Shown: positions 37,563 through 46,539 of the stretch, in pieces | Position numbering within the stretch: position 1 is the stretch's first letter | Layout of the letters: each line of letters starts with the position of its first letter | From: Sulfitobacter undariae | Lineage (GTDB): Bacteria > Pseudomonadota > Alphaproteobacteria > Rhodobacterales > Rhodobacteraceae | Direction: 5' to 3' | Assembly (NCBI RefSeq): GCF_014196805.1 | Contig: NZ_JACIEI010000006.1 | Span: 62,001-126,000 of the forward strand | Length of the DNA: 64,000 nt | Made by a program: the position numbers and the translations under genes | Notes under the pieces: model-generated | The model's input: only the letters and a program-made list of their open reading frames with translations | Database searches by the model: none | Told to the model about the DNA's origin: nothing

Positions 37563-37739
37563 ATGCTGGACCTCAGACAACTGATGCGCGCCAAACGGTG
37601 GGTCCAGAATCCGCCTTCGGCCAAGCGGGTGAAGCTGGTGTTTGCGGCCGTAGCCATCGCATTGATCATTGTCGGGCTTGAGTATTTTGGTTTCTGGCCA
37701 GAATGGGCCAAAGCCGAGCGGATGCCGCGCAAGTTTTAG
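37563..37739 (+). CDS. Small single-span membrane protein downstream of hpt
   Basis: A 58-residue reading frame starting MLDLRQLMRAKRW three bases after the hpt stop. The basic N-terminus (KRWVQNPPSAKRVK) is followed by one hydrophobic helix (LVFAAVAIALIIVGLEYFGF) and a short basic tail, giving an N-in membrane protein. Its tight spacing and sensible topology argue that it is real despite its size. I do not know its function. It may belong with the two cytochromes c that follow. Confidence 0.65.
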   Translation: MLDLRQLMRAKRWVQNPPSAKRVKLVFAAVAIALIIVGLEYFGFWPEWAKAERMPRKF

Positions 37740-37843
37740 TCAAATTGTATCCGTAACACGGTCAGCAGTTGACCAAACTTCAATCTGTGCGAAACTAGGA
37801 ACAACACCTCTAGCTACTTCCCTTCAGCCACAGGAAACTCACC

Positions 37844-38320
37844 ATGACATTATTCACAAAAACCGCAATCACCGCCGTGCTGAGCGCCGGCATCATCGCA
37901 ACCGCGGCTTTCGCGGAAAGCCACTCGGATAAAGCGCTGGAAGACGCTGTGAAAGCACGTCATGCGCAAATGCAGATGATCTCTTATCACATGGGCATAT
38001 TGGGGGGCATTGCCAAAGGCGAAACCCCGTACGACAGCGCCATGGTTGATGCGGCTGCCCAAAACATGGCAGCGCTTGCTGGTATGGCACCGGCGTCGAT
38101 GTGGCTAGAAGGTTCTGAGCAAGGTTTTACCGAAGGCTCTCGCGCCAAAACTGAAATCTGGTCCGATGCGGCAGGGTTTGAAGCCCAATTCGAAAAACTG
38201 GGTGCCGGTGCGCTGGCGATGGTTGGCGCTGCCGATGCAGCCGCGGTTGGAGCAGGTATGGGCGCGATGGGCGCCGCGTGCAAAGCCTGCCATGAAGCCT
38301 ACCGCGGCCCAAAGAACTAA
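37844..38320 (+). CDS. Cytochrome c' / c556-type monoheme cytochrome
   Basis: A 158-residue periplasmic cytochrome of the c'/c-556 four-helix-bundle family. A signal peptide is clear (ITAVLSAGIIATAAFA, cleaved before Glu-Ser-His). The single heme motif CKACH sits near the C-terminus (Cys146, Cys149, His150), as is characteristic of this class. The family includes NO-binding cytochromes c' and six-coordinate c556 electron carriers; Met at the position about 10 residues into the mature chain (AQMQMISYHMG) could be the sixth ligand of a c556. It precedes a di-heme cytochrome by three bases. Confidence 0.88.
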   Translation: MTLFTKTAITAVLSAGIIATAAFAESHSDKALEDAVKARHAQMQMISYHMGILGGIAKGETPYDSAMVDAAAQNMAALAGMAPASMWLEGSEQGFTEGSRAKTEIWSDAAGFEAQFEKLGAGALAMVGAADAAAVGAGMGAMGAACKACHEAYRGPKN

Positions 38321-38323
38321 ATC

Positions 38324-39202
38324 GTGAAACGGGGCATTAAAATATTGCTGGCCTGTGCTGTGGTTGCGGCGGGCGGGGCGTGGGTGCTAACGGCCCCCGC
38401 GCCTGAGCCTGTATTGGTAGCACAGGGCCATACGGCTGATCCTGCCAATGGCGAATTGATTTTCACGGCTGCGGGCTGCGCCTCATGCCACGCCGCCCCG
38501 AATTCGCAGGATAAAACAATCCTCGCGGGCGGTTATGCAATTGAGAGCCCCTTTGGCACGTTCTATGCCCCGAATATTTCATCTGGCCCCGAAGGCATCG
38601 GCGGATGGAGCTTGCCCGAATTTTACAATGCCTTGCGCAACGGCGTGTCCCCCTACGGGCAGCATTATTACCCCGCCTTCCCCTATACGGCATATTCAGG
38701 CATGACCGAGCTGGATATCGCAGATCTCTATGCCTACATGCGCAGCCTACCCGGCGATTCCACGCCGTTACGTGCCCATGATGTAGGATTTCCCTTCAAT
38801 ATCCGGCGCGGAATTGGCGCGTGGAAATTGCTTTATCTCAAGCAAGATGCAGTCGTTTCTGGTGAGCTAAATGCCGAGATGCAGCGTGGCCGCTATCTGG
38901 TTGAAAACATGTCCCATTGCGGCGAATGCCATACGCCCCGTGACGCATTGGGCGGCTTGGACCGTGATCAGTGGCTCAAAGGGGCACCTAATCCTTCAGG
39001 CAAAGGACAAATCCCCGATATTACCCCTGCGGGATTGGGTTGGTCCGAATCTGAATTGGTTGAGTATTTCACCAGCGGCTTTACGCCAGATTATGACAGC
39101 GTTGGCGGCTCTATGGCCGCCGTTGTCGATAATCTGGCGAAACTGCCCGCCTCTGACCGCGAAGCAATTGCCGCCTATTTATTGGCACTGCCTGCGGGAT
39201 AA
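38324..39202 (+). CDS. Membrane-anchored di-heme cytochrome c
   Basis: A 292-residue c-type cytochrome with an uncleaved or cleaved N-terminal hydrophobic segment (ILLACAVVAAGGAWVLTAP) and two heme motifs, CASCH at residues 52-56 and CGECH at 199-203. Two class-I-like domains are joined in tandem, as in electron-transfer subunits of alcohol, aldehyde or gluconate dehydrogenases. No dehydrogenase is adjacent, so its partner is unknown. The start is GTG at 38324, three bases after the cytochrome c' gene, so both are probably made together. Confidence 0.88.
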   Translation: MKRGIKILLACAVVAAGGAWVLTAPAPEPVLVAQGHTADPANGELIFTAAGCASCHAAPNSQDKTILAGGYAIESPFGTFYAPNISSGPEGIGGWSLPEFYNALRNGVSPYGQHYYPAFPYTAYSGMTELDIADLYAYMRSLPGDSTPLRAHDVGFPFNIRRGIGAWKLLYLKQDAVVSGELNAEMQRGRYLVENMSHCGECHTPRDALGGLDRDQWLKGAPNPSGKGQIPDITPAGLGWSESELVEYFTSGFTPDYDSVGGSMAAVVDNLAKLPASDREAIAAYLLALPAG

Positions 39203-39206
39203 TCCC

Positions 39207-40160
39207 TCAGGCGATGCCCAGCTTTTTGTTCCGTGCTTCGCGTAGGCGGGCAAAGTCATCCCCCGCATGATAGCTTGAGCGCGTCAGAGGCGTTGCCGAA
39301 ACCATGAGAAAGCCTTTGCCATAGGCCGCTTTTTCATAAGCTGCGAATTCATCAGGATGTACAAAACGGTCCACACGGTGGTGCTTTGGGGTCGGTTGCA
39401 GATACTGGCCAATGGTCAGGAAATCGATATCCGCCGCACGCATATCTTCCATGACCTGCATCACCGCCTGCCGATCTTCGCCCAAACCCACCATGATGCC
39501 AGATTTGGTAAACATCGACGGGTCCAGTTCCTTGACCCGCTGCAACAGGCGCAAGCTATGGAAATACCGGGCACCCGGGCGAACCTCGGGATAAAGGCCG
39601 GGCACGGTTTCCAGATTGTGATTAAACACGTCTGGACGTGCTTCCACAACCTTTTCAAGGGCTTCTGGAGCGCAGCGAATGAAGTCTGGTGTTAGAATTT
39701 CGATTGTGGTGTTGGGAGAGCGGTGGCGAATGGCGCGAATGGTTTGGGCAAAATGCTCGGCACCCCCATCCTCTACATCATCGCGGTCCACCGATGTAAC
39801 CACCACATGGTTTAGCCCCAGCTTTTGCACCGCATCCGCCACACGGCCCGGTTCAAAGGCATCCAATGCTTCTGGCGGCTTGCCCGTCGCGATATTGCAG
39901 AAACTACAGGCGCGGGTACAAACCTCGCCCATGATCATCATGGTGGCGTGACCTTGCGACCAGCATTCGCCTACGTTAGGACAGCCCGCCTCTTCGCAAA
40001 CTGTCACCAGTTTATGCTCGCGCATGATGCTGGCCGTTTTCTTGTATCCCTCACCGCCGGGGGCACGGACACGAATCCAATCCGGCTTTTTCGGCTGGGC
40101 ATTATCAGGGCGGCGGGCCTTTTCAGGGTGGCGCAGTTCGGGAACTTTTAGATCACGCAT
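39207..40160 (-). CDS. lipA: Lipoyl synthase
   Basis: A radical-SAM enzyme that inserts two sulfur atoms into octanoyl-protein to make the lipoyl cofactor. The 317-residue protein has both cluster motifs: the auxiliary [12 protein letters not shown] near residues 54-65 and the SAM-binding [13 protein letters not shown] near 80-92. The final Arg-Ser-Ser-Tyr block ([11 protein letters not shown]) that ligates the auxiliary cluster is present. It is a single-gene leftward unit next to the broken DUF6456 gene. Confidence 0.96.
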   Translation of the reverse strand: MRDLKVPELRHPEKARRPDNAQPKKPDWIRVRAPGGEGYKKTASIMREHKLVTVCEEAGCPNVGECWSQGHATMMIMGEVCTRACSFCNIATGKPPEALDAFEPGRVADAVQKLGLNHVVVTSVDRDDVEDGGAEHFAQTIRAIRHRSPNTTIEILTPDFIRCAPEALEKVVEARPDVFNHNLETVPGLYPEVRPGARYFHSLRLLQRVKELDPSMFTKSGIMVGLGEDRQAVMQVMEDMRAADIDFLTIGQYLQPTPKHHRVDRFVHPDEFAAYEKAAYGKGFLMVSATPLTRSSYHAGDDFARLREARNKKLGIA

Positions 40161-40277
40161 AGGAACCTCGTGTGACGACTACCTGCTATCTAACACATGC
40201 GGCGTCAAACAAAAGCCAATCCTCATACATTCCCGTTATGTGCTGTGTGCAAACTGGCCCAGAATTGATGACTATTC

Positions 40278-41371
40278 CTACCCGATCAGTGCGGCACTGG
40301 TGTTTGCCTGTGCAATATAGCCTTGCTGCAAGCGGATTAATGCGATGCGCAACACGATCTTGCCCGAACGCGCAGACCAGCCCAGAAACTTCTCGGCGGT
40401 CTCTAACCCTTCTAGCAAACAGCAACAGCGCAGCACGATATCAGCCAAACCCGGACCTAAATCTTACAAGGCTGCTATCGCGCGTGCACGTGCCAGTTGC
40501 TGACCACGCGCAGAACGGATGGGCGCAGCCGCATTTCCCTCCAATATCCCTGTCAGGAATACAGGCCAGCCCTGCCCGACCTCATCCCCCAAACCTGCGA
40601 TTTCAAAATCCTCTCGCAACCGCTCGCCCGCGCGAACCATATCCTTATCCAGAAAGAATGTGCCGTCCCGATCACGGCGACGGGCCAGCGCGGCCAAAGG
40701 GCTTTCTGCCAAGCCATATCGGATGCGGTGCGGTATGGCACATATATCGGCCTCGGCCTCTGGCACGCCTGCGCGGCGGCTTTCGGCCCGTGCCATCAAT
40801 CCCGTCAATGCGGTGCGGCCTGCTGCGGTGATGTGATAGCGCGTGATCCGCCCGCCTTGTGGTGCGGAAATCCACCCCTGTAGCGCCATCGCTTCTGCGA
40901 AGGCGCGGTCTACAACGGCTGTTTTCGTGTTATCGCCATGGGCACGATCACAGCTTTTTCCATATCCGCGCCCACGGCCAATACTGCACCTGTCTCACAT
41001 AATCTGCGCAGCACCCGCAAAGCCTGCTCTCCTAATTGGCTGGCATCTGGCAAAATCGGGCTAGGCATTTGCAACGCAGTGACACGCGCTGGCTGCGGTA
41101 CGTTTGGGGGCTGCGCAATGCTTCCCCCGCCTAGTGTTTTGAGCACGCCGTCGACCAACGGATCGTCGCGCAGAGTCTCGACACGCCTGATCTGTCGCAG
41201 GATCGTAGACGCATGACACCCTTGCTGCCGCGCTAATGCGCGGATCGGCACGCCCATTTCTGTATGATCAATGTAGTTTTGTACCGATCGCGGCACCCAA
41301 CTGGGTACAAAGCCCGTTTCGCCTCGGCCTCCATGTTCGTTTTGTTCAACTTCCAATACCATTTGTCCCAT
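40278..41371 (-). pseudogene. Disrupted DUF6456 helix-turn-helix protein gene (frameshift plus internal stop)
   Basis: Three consecutive segments together form one roseobacter DUF6456-type protein. Segment 1 (start ATG 41371, GGAGG upstream) holds the helix-turn-helix part: SVQNYIDHTEMGVPIRALARQQGCHASTILRQI. It runs to ADMEKAVIV at about 40945, where the frame must shift by one base; a single G lost from GTGGCCCAT would explain it. Segment 2 continues AHGDNTKTAVVDRAFAEAMALQGWIS to an in-frame TAA at 40464-40466 (...RAIAAL*). Segment 3 continues in the same frame with DLGPGLADIVLRCCC and GWSARSGKIVLRIAL to a TAG at 40278. Two independent lesions argue for a true pseudogene rather than one read error. 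The product's role is not known. Confidence 0.8.
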
Positions 41372-41464
41372 ATCTGAGTGTCCCTCCTCAGCGCTATTAA
41401 CAACAGGTAAACACAACCTATGAGAGATTGGGTTACCTATTCGTTAAATTCATCATGCCAAAGC

Positions 41465-41495
41465 CAGCATTGTTTCCAAATCGTAAACAATGCTG
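41465..41495. promoter_or_regulatory. 11-bp perfect inverted repeat between the DUF6456 pseudogene and the DUF6477 gene
   Basis: CAGCATTGTTT (41465-41475) and AAACAATGCTG (41485-41495) pair perfectly over a 9-base loop in the 236-base divergent gap. No T-run follows on either strand, so a terminator is unlikely and an operator or leader hairpin is possible. Confidence 0.45.
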
Positions 41496-41607
41496 AAGGC
41501 TACGCACGCTTCTATGGGCCAACACGCAACAGCACTAAAACCATAGCATGATACTGACATCGGAGCGGGCAATGTTGCTGCTCCACCTGTGTTAGGAGCA
41601 TCAAAAC

Positions 41608-41913
41608 ATGAAAGATATCCACAGCCTTTTGGCCAACCTACATCGGCCCCGCCTCTTGATCCGCGCAGCCCGTATAGGTGCCGAGAACTATCGCCGTGAC
41701 GGCCATCTGCCGCGTCTTTTGGGGTATGGAGAATTACCACGCCATGGCCCTGCTCTCATCCGATTGATGGAAATTGAAGCAGAACACGAACAATCGCGCT
41801 GCAACACAGGTGCAGGTTACAGCGTTGCCGCCCATGTAGATGTGTTAATCGCGATTATCGGTGAAGCAGATCAGTTGCGGGCCCAAGAACACGTCCCGCA
41901 ACCGATCCTTTAG
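41608..41913 (+). CDS. DUF6477 family protein
   Basis: A 101-residue protein of the DUF6477 type found in Rhodobacterales. The family pattern is visible: HRPRLLIRAARIGAENYRRD near residues 12-31, LLGYGELPRHGPALIRLMEIE in the middle, and YSVAAHVDVLIAIIGEADQL at the end. AGGAG lies nine bases before the ATG. In related genomes it sits beside the DUF6456 helix-turn-helix gene, as here, divergently. No biochemical role is known. It appears intact although its neighbour is broken. Confidence 0.75.
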   Translation: MKDIHSLLANLHRPRLLIRAARIGAENYRRDGHLPRLLGYGELPRHGPALIRLMEIEAEHEQSRCNTGAGYSVAAHVDVLIAIIGEADQLRAQEHVPQPIL

Positions 41914-41937
41914 ATCGTCGGTTTTAGTGAGGTCAGA

Positions 41938-43476
41938 TCACATGAAGCTATCAGGCTCTGCTGCTTTACGTTCAGCCACAAAGGCATCCAGCGCCTCACG
42001 TGTTGCAGGGTCCATTGCAGGCTGCTGATAATCGTTCAGCATCTTTTCGACCCGTAGGCTGGCAAGGGTTTGCGTATCGCGCGCGCCCTCGTCTTCCCAT
42101 GTCTCAAAAGGCTTGTAATCCAACAGATCGGATTTCCAGAATGCTTCCTTAAAGTTCGCCTGCGTATGCGCACAGCCCAGATAATGACCGCCCGGACCAA
42201 CCTCACGGATGGCGTCCATCGCTTGGGCGTTTTCATCAATCTCAATACCGCGCGCCAAATGGTGCAACGTACCCAGTTGATCAGCATCCATCACAAACTT
42301 CTCAAAGGAAGACACAAGCCCCCCTTCCAGCCAGCCACAGGCATGCAGCATAAAGTTCACCCCCGAGAGCAGCCCCATATTCAGGCTATTCGACGTCTCA
42401 TAGGCGGCTTGCGCATCAGGCAGTTTCGACCCACAAAACGCGCCTGCCGAGCGGTATGGCAGGTTCAAACGCCGCGCCAATTGGCCTGCGCCATAAGTGA
42501 TATGCGCAGCTTCGGGTGTTCCAAATGTCGGCGCACCTGAATTCATGTCAATCGAGGTTACAAAAGCACCGAAAATCACGGGCGCACCGGGGTTACACAG
42601 CTGGCTATAAGCAATCCCCACCAGCCCTTCGGCCAACACTTGGGTCAGTGTCCCTGCCACCGACACAGGCGCCATTGCCCCGCCAACGATAAAGGGAGAG
42701 ATGATGCAGGCCTGATTGTTTTGCGCATAAACCTCTAGTGCCCCCATCATCACATCATCGAATGTCATGGGAGAGTTGATGTTAATGAGCGACGTCATGA
42801 CCGTGTTTTGCTGCACAAATTCTTTGCCAAACAAAACACCACACATATCCACCGAATCCTGTGCGCGGCTTGGTTCGGTCACCGAGCCCATAAACGGCTT
42901 GTCGCTCAGGGTCATATGGGCGTGCAGCATGTCCAGATGACGTTTGTTTACAGCCACATCCGTGGGTTCACAAACCGTGCCGCCCGAATGATGCAGCCAT
43001 TTAGACATATAGCCCAGTTTCACAAATTTGCGAAAATCCTCCATCGTGGCATAGCGACGGCCACCAGCGGCATCACGCACAAAGGGCGGCCCATACACAG
43101 GCGCCAGCACAAGGCTATTGCCGCCCACAACCACATTCCGATCTGGATTGCGGGCATGCTGGGTATAGCTAGCGGGGGCCGTTTTGATCAATTCCCGCGC
43201 CAACCCACGCGGCAGGCGCACGCGTTCGCCCTGAACATCGGCCCCAGCATCCCGCCAACGTTGCAATGCCACGGGGTTATCAGGAAAGTTTACACCGATC
43301 TCTTCCAGAATCGTTTCCGCATTCCGCTCGATGATCTCCAAGGCTTCTTCATTCAAAACTTCGAAGTTGGGGATGTTGCGTTCAATGTATTTTGCTGTCT
43401 CAAAAGAAACGGCTGAACGTTGCGCGCGCCGCGCTGCTCCGCCGCCACCGCGTGTCCGACGTACTGGTTCTGCCAT
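41938..43476 (-). CDS. MttB-family (non-pyrrolysine) methyltransferase
   Basis: A 512-residue TIM-barrel protein of the trimethylamine methyltransferase family. True MttB carries an in-frame UAG read as pyrrolysine; this gene has no internal UAG, so it belongs to the non-Pyl branch that includes the glycine betaine:corrinoid methyltransferase MtgB. Family blocks include EILEEIGVNF near residue 58, GTVCEPTDVAVNKRH and MLHACGWLEGGLVSSFEK near 390. No corrinoid-binding protein or methylcobalamin:folate transferase gene is adjacent. Demethylation of a quaternary amine is plausible in a marine bacterium but is inference. Confidence 0.87.
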   Translation of the reverse strand: MAEPVRRTRGGGGAARRAQRSAVSFETAKYIERNIPNFEVLNEEALEIIERNAETILEEIGVNFPDNPVALQRWRDAGADVQGERVRLPRGLARELIKTAPASYTQHARNPDRNVVVGGNSLVLAPVYGPPFVRDAAGGRRYATMEDFRKFVKLGYMSKWLHHSGGTVCEPTDVAVNKRHLDMLHAHMTLSDKPFMGSVTEPSRAQDSVDMCGVLFGKEFVQQNTVMTSLININSPMTFDDVMMGALEVYAQNNQACIISPFIVGGAMAPVSVAGTLTQVLAEGLVGIAYSQLCNPGAPVIFGAFVTSIDMNSGAPTFGTPEAAHITYGAGQLARRLNLPYRSAGAFCGSKLPDAQAAYETSNSLNMGLLSGVNFMLHACGWLEGGLVSSFEKFVMDADQLGTLHHLARGIEIDENAQAMDAIREVGPGGHYLGCAHTQANFKEAFWKSDLLDYKPFETWEDEGARDTQTLASLRVEKMLNDYQQPAMDPATREALDAFVAERKAAEPDSFM

Positions 43477-43519
43477 GATAAATTCCCCAAATCTCTGTAT
43501 TTAGAATTCAGATACCCTT

Positions 43520-43545
43520 AATCCGCTGTCACGCTCACGCGGATT
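43520..43545. promoter_or_regulatory. Inverted repeat upstream of the MttB-family gene
   Basis: AATCCGC (43520-43526) and GCGGATT (43539-43545) form a 7-bp inverted repeat with a 12-base centre, 44 bases before the MttB-family start. It could be an operator or leader hairpin in the divergent region shared with guaA. Confidence 0.35.
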
Positions 43546-43686
43546 GCGGCGATGTAGGTAGAAAAGCGACATCTATACCAACTGTACCGGTTATTTTAAC
43601 AACCTTACCGCCCTCGGAACGATGATATGCTGTGCTGGGCTCAAATCTACCTTGCCACCCTGCCCCTGCGCGCATAATCAGTGGGC

Positions 43687-45264
43687 ATGACACAACATAC
43701 CCATGACCGCCTCCTTATCATCGACTTCGGCAGCCAAGTGACCCAGCTGATTGCCCGCCGCCTGCGCGAGCTGAATGTCTATTGTGAAATCCATCCGTTC
43801 AACACGGTTGATGATGCTTTTTTGGATGCTTTTGCACCCAAAGCGATCATTCTATCGGGCGGCCCTGCCAGCGTTGTAAACGCCGATGCGCCGCGCCCGC
43901 CGTCATCGGTGTTTGAACGCAATGTACCTGTTTTGGGCATTTGCTATGGCCAGCAGCTGATGATGGATATGCTGGGCGGCAAAGTTGAGGGTGGTAAAAT
44001 CTCGGGCGGTGGCGGCACTGCCGAATTTGGCCGCGCCTATGTGACGCCTGCGGTTGAAAAGTCCGATCTGTTGATGGGATGGTTCGCCACAGATCGCGAA
44101 CAAGTCTGGATGAGCCACGGCGACCACGTCAGCGCCATTGCGCCGGGGTTCGAAGTGCTGGGCACTTCACCTCACGCGCCCTTTGCAATCACAGCGGATC
44201 AAAGCCGCAACTTCTATGCAGTGCAGTTCCACCCCGAAGTCCACCACACACCTAACGGCTTGAAGTTCTTTGAGAACTTCATCCGCATCGCAGGATTTTC
44301 AGGTGATTGGACCATGAACGCCTACCGCGAAGAAGCTATTGAGAAAATCCGCGCCACTGTCGGCGACAGCCATGTCATCTGTGGCCTGTCCGGCGGTGTT
44401 GATTCCTCTGTTGCTGCGGCGCTGATCCACGAAGCGGTTGGTGATCAACTGACCTGCGTTTTTGTTGACCATGGTTTACTGCGCAAAAACGAGGCCGAAG
44501 AAGTCGTGACCATGTTCCGCGACAACATGAACCTCAAAGTCATCTACGCGGATGAACGTGAATTGTTCCTAGGAGAGCTGGAAGGCCAGTCCGATCCAGA
44601 GACCAAGCGCAAAATCATCGGCCGTCTGTTCATCGACGTGTTCCAGAAATACGCCAACCAAATCGATGATGCCAAGTTTCTAGCCCAAGGAACGCTGTAT
44701 CCTGATGTGATCGAATCGGTTTCCTTCTCTGGCGGCCCTTCCGTGACCATCAAAAGCCACCACAATGTGGGCGGCTTGCCCGAAAAAATGGGTCTGAAAT
44801 TGGTAGAGCCATTGCGCGAATTGTTCAAAGACGAGGTCCGCGTGTTGGGCCGCGAATTGGGCCTGCCGCCGTCCTTTATTGGCCGCCACCCCTTCCCTGG
44901 TCCGGGTCTGGCAATCCGCTGCCCCGGTGAAATCACCCGCGCCAAGCTGGATATCCTGCGTGAAGCCGATGCCGTCTATATCGACCAAATCCGCAAACAT
45001 GGTCTCTATGATGATATTTGGCAGGCGTTCGTGGCGATCTTGCCTGTGCGCACCGTGGGTGTGATGGGCGATGGTCGCACTTATGACTTCGCCTGCGCCT
45101 TGCGTGCGGTGACCTCGGTGGATGGTATGACTGCTGATTATTATCCGTTCAGCCACGAGTTCTTGGGCGAAACGGCGACACGGATCATCAACGAAGTACC
45201 GGGCATCAACCGTGTGACCTATGACATCACCTCAAAACCTCCAGGCACCATCGAGTGGGAATAA
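43687..45264 (+). CDS. guaA: GMP synthase (glutamine-hydrolysing)
   Basis: Converts XMP to GMP with glutamine and ATP. The 525-residue protein has the class-I amidotransferase domain first (nucleophile Cys in GICYGQQLM near residue 86, catalytic His-Glu in [11 protein letters not shown] near 179) and the ATP-pyrophosphatase domain next (PP-loop [11 protein letters not shown] near 236). The C-terminal dimerisation domain ends with the usual ...PPGTIEWE. The ATG at 43687 is preferred to a GTG six bases earlier. Its end overlaps a small monooxygenase gene by about ten bases. Confidence 0.97.
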   Translation: MTQHTHDRLLIIDFGSQVTQLIARRLRELNVYCEIHPFNTVDDAFLDAFAPKAIILSGGPASVVNADAPRPPSSVFERNVPVLGICYGQQLMMDMLGGKVEGGKISGGGGTAEFGRAYVTPAVEKSDLLMGWFATDREQVWMSHGDHVSAIAPGFEVLGTSPHAPFAITADQSRNFYAVQFHPEVHHTPNGLKFFENFIRIAGFSGDWTMNAYREEAIEKIRATVGDSHVICGLSGGVDSSVAAALIHEAVGDQLTCVFVDHGLLRKNEAEEVVTMFRDNMNLKVIYADERELFLGELEGQSDPETKRKIIGRLFIDVFQKYANQIDDAKFLAQGTLYPDVIESVSFSGGPSVTIKSHHNVGGLPEKMGLKLVEPLRELFKDEVRVLGRELGLPPSFIGRHPFPGPGLAIRCPGEITRAKLDILREADAVYIDQIRKHGLYDDIWQAFVAILPVRTVGVMGDGRTYDFACALRAVTSVDGMTADYYPFSHEFLGETATRIINEVPGINRVTYDITSKPPGTIEWE

Positions 45265-45545
45265 ACACCGAAGTCAGCCTGACAGGCACGTTTACTTGCG
45301 TAACACAGGACGATGCCGCGCGCGTGCGTGCATCGCTTCCTCTGCATATCGCCCTGACGCGTGCCGAAACGGGCTGTCTTTCGTTTGAGGTTTTGCAAAC
45401 CGCTGATCCGATGGTTTGGAGCGTAGCAGAGAGATTTATCGATTCTGCTGCATTCGATGCACATCAAACCCGTGCTGCTGCGTCGGTCTGGGCGCGTGAA
45501 ACCGTTGGTATTGCGCGGGATTACAAGATTACTGGCCGCAAATGA
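45255..45545 (+). CDS. Antibiotic-biosynthesis-monooxygenase (ABM) domain protein
   Basis: A 96-residue dimeric alpha/beta-barrel protein of the ABM/quinol monooxygenase type. The recognisable core is [16 protein letters not shown] near residues 35-50 and the second-half helix [19 protein letters not shown]. Relatives include YgiN (quinol monooxygenase) and heme-degrading enzymes, so the exact reaction is open. The start is GTG at 45255, inside the last codons of guaA. The next gene starts at 45542, overlapping its stop (ATGA), so guaA, this gene and the exporter form a run. Confidence 0.75.
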   Translation: MGINTEVSLTGTFTCVTQDDAARVRASLPLHIALTRAETGCLSFEVLQTADPMVWSVAERFIDSAAFDAHQTRAAASVWARETVGIARDYKITGRK

Positions 45546-46405
45546 ACGTGATCTTGAAAGCTGCGTTGTGGATGTCAGGATCAATCGCGTCATTTTCCGT
45601 CATGGCGGTGGCGGGTCGCGAATTATCGGCGGACTACGACACATTCGAGATCATGCTCTACCGTAGTTTAATCGGCGTGATCATCGTATTATCTATCGTT
45701 GCTGCTTCAAACCGCTGGCATGAAATCCGCACCGATCAATTTGGTCGCCATCTGGTCCGCAACCTGTTTCACTTTACAGGCCAGAACCTGTGGTTTTTCG
45801 CAGTTGCCATCATCCCACTGGCACAGGTTTTTGCGCTCGAGTTCACATCACCTCTCTGGGTCGCAATTCTCGCGCCACTGCTGTTGGGAGAGCGGATGAC
45901 GCGCTTGCGTGCTTTTGCTGCGGTGGCGGGTTTTGTTGGCATCTTGGTCGTCACACGCCCCAGCGTCGAGACCTTGAACCTCGGGGTTTTGACGGCTGCG
46001 GCTGCCGCGTTTTTCTTTGCCCTCACAAATATTCTCACCAAACGTCTCACGCACGACAACTCGGTCACGTCGATCTTGTTCTTTCTAACGACGATCCAAT
46101 TGGGTCTTGGTCTGATCACCGCAGGGTATGACGGCAGCATCGCATTACCCACAGCCGCAAGCCTGCCCTATCTCGTGTTGGTCGGCTGCGCTGGATTGAT
46201 AGCCCATTTCTGCCTGACCAACGCATTGGCAATCGCCCCCGCCACCGTTGTTGTGCCCTTTGATTTTGCCCGCCTGCCAGTAATCGCGATTGTTGCAATG
46301 TTTCTTTACGATGAACCGCTGGAAGTCTGGGTTTTTGTGGGCGCTGTGATGATATTTGCCGCAAATTACCTGAACATCTGGGCTGAGACGAAAAAACAGG
46401 CTTAA
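45542..46405 (+). CDS. EamA-family (DMT) transporter
   Basis: A 287-residue inner-membrane protein with about ten hydrophobic spans in two EamA repeats. The first repeat contains FFAVAIIPLAQVFALEFTSPLWVAIL near residues 82-107, and the second NALAIAPATVVVPFDFARLPVIAIV near 225-249; the matching positions show the internal duplication. The family exports or imports small metabolites such as amino acids or nucleosides. Overlap with the ABM gene suggests translation coupling. Substrate unknown. Confidence 0.88.
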   Translation: MNVILKAALWMSGSIASFSVMAVAGRELSADYDTFEIMLYRSLIGVIIVLSIVAASNRWHEIRTDQFGRHLVRNLFHFTGQNLWFFAVAIIPLAQVFALEFTSPLWVAILAPLLLGERMTRLRAFAAVAGFVGILVVTRPSVETLNLGVLTAAAAAFFFALTNILTKRLTHDNSVTSILFFLTTIQLGLGLITAGYDGSIALPTAASLPYLVLVGCAGLIAHFCLTNALAIAPATVVVPFDFARLPVIAIVAMFLYDEPLEVWVFVGAVMIFAANYLNIWAETKKQA

Positions 46406-46539
46406 AAGTCACGTTTCCACTAGAAAGCCAACCTTACCCTAGGTAGTGCTAGGCATTCCCTTAATCCATGCGCTAGCATCCCTAAAGCCCTCATGTTTGA
46501 ACATACAGAAGGGCTGAACACCACGTTTGGGAGGACGTT

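Noticed and set aside
40464-40889. A separate 141-residue gene starting at 40889
   Set aside because: Its upstream frame continues (TAVVDRAFAEA) into the DUF6456 helix-turn-helix segment, so it is the middle part of the broken gene rather than an independent one.
41453-41740. 95-residue leftward frame opposite the DUF6477 start
   Set aside because: It overlaps the DUF6477 gene and the inverted repeat, and its composition is not protein-like; DUF6477 has the ribosome-binding site and the family match.
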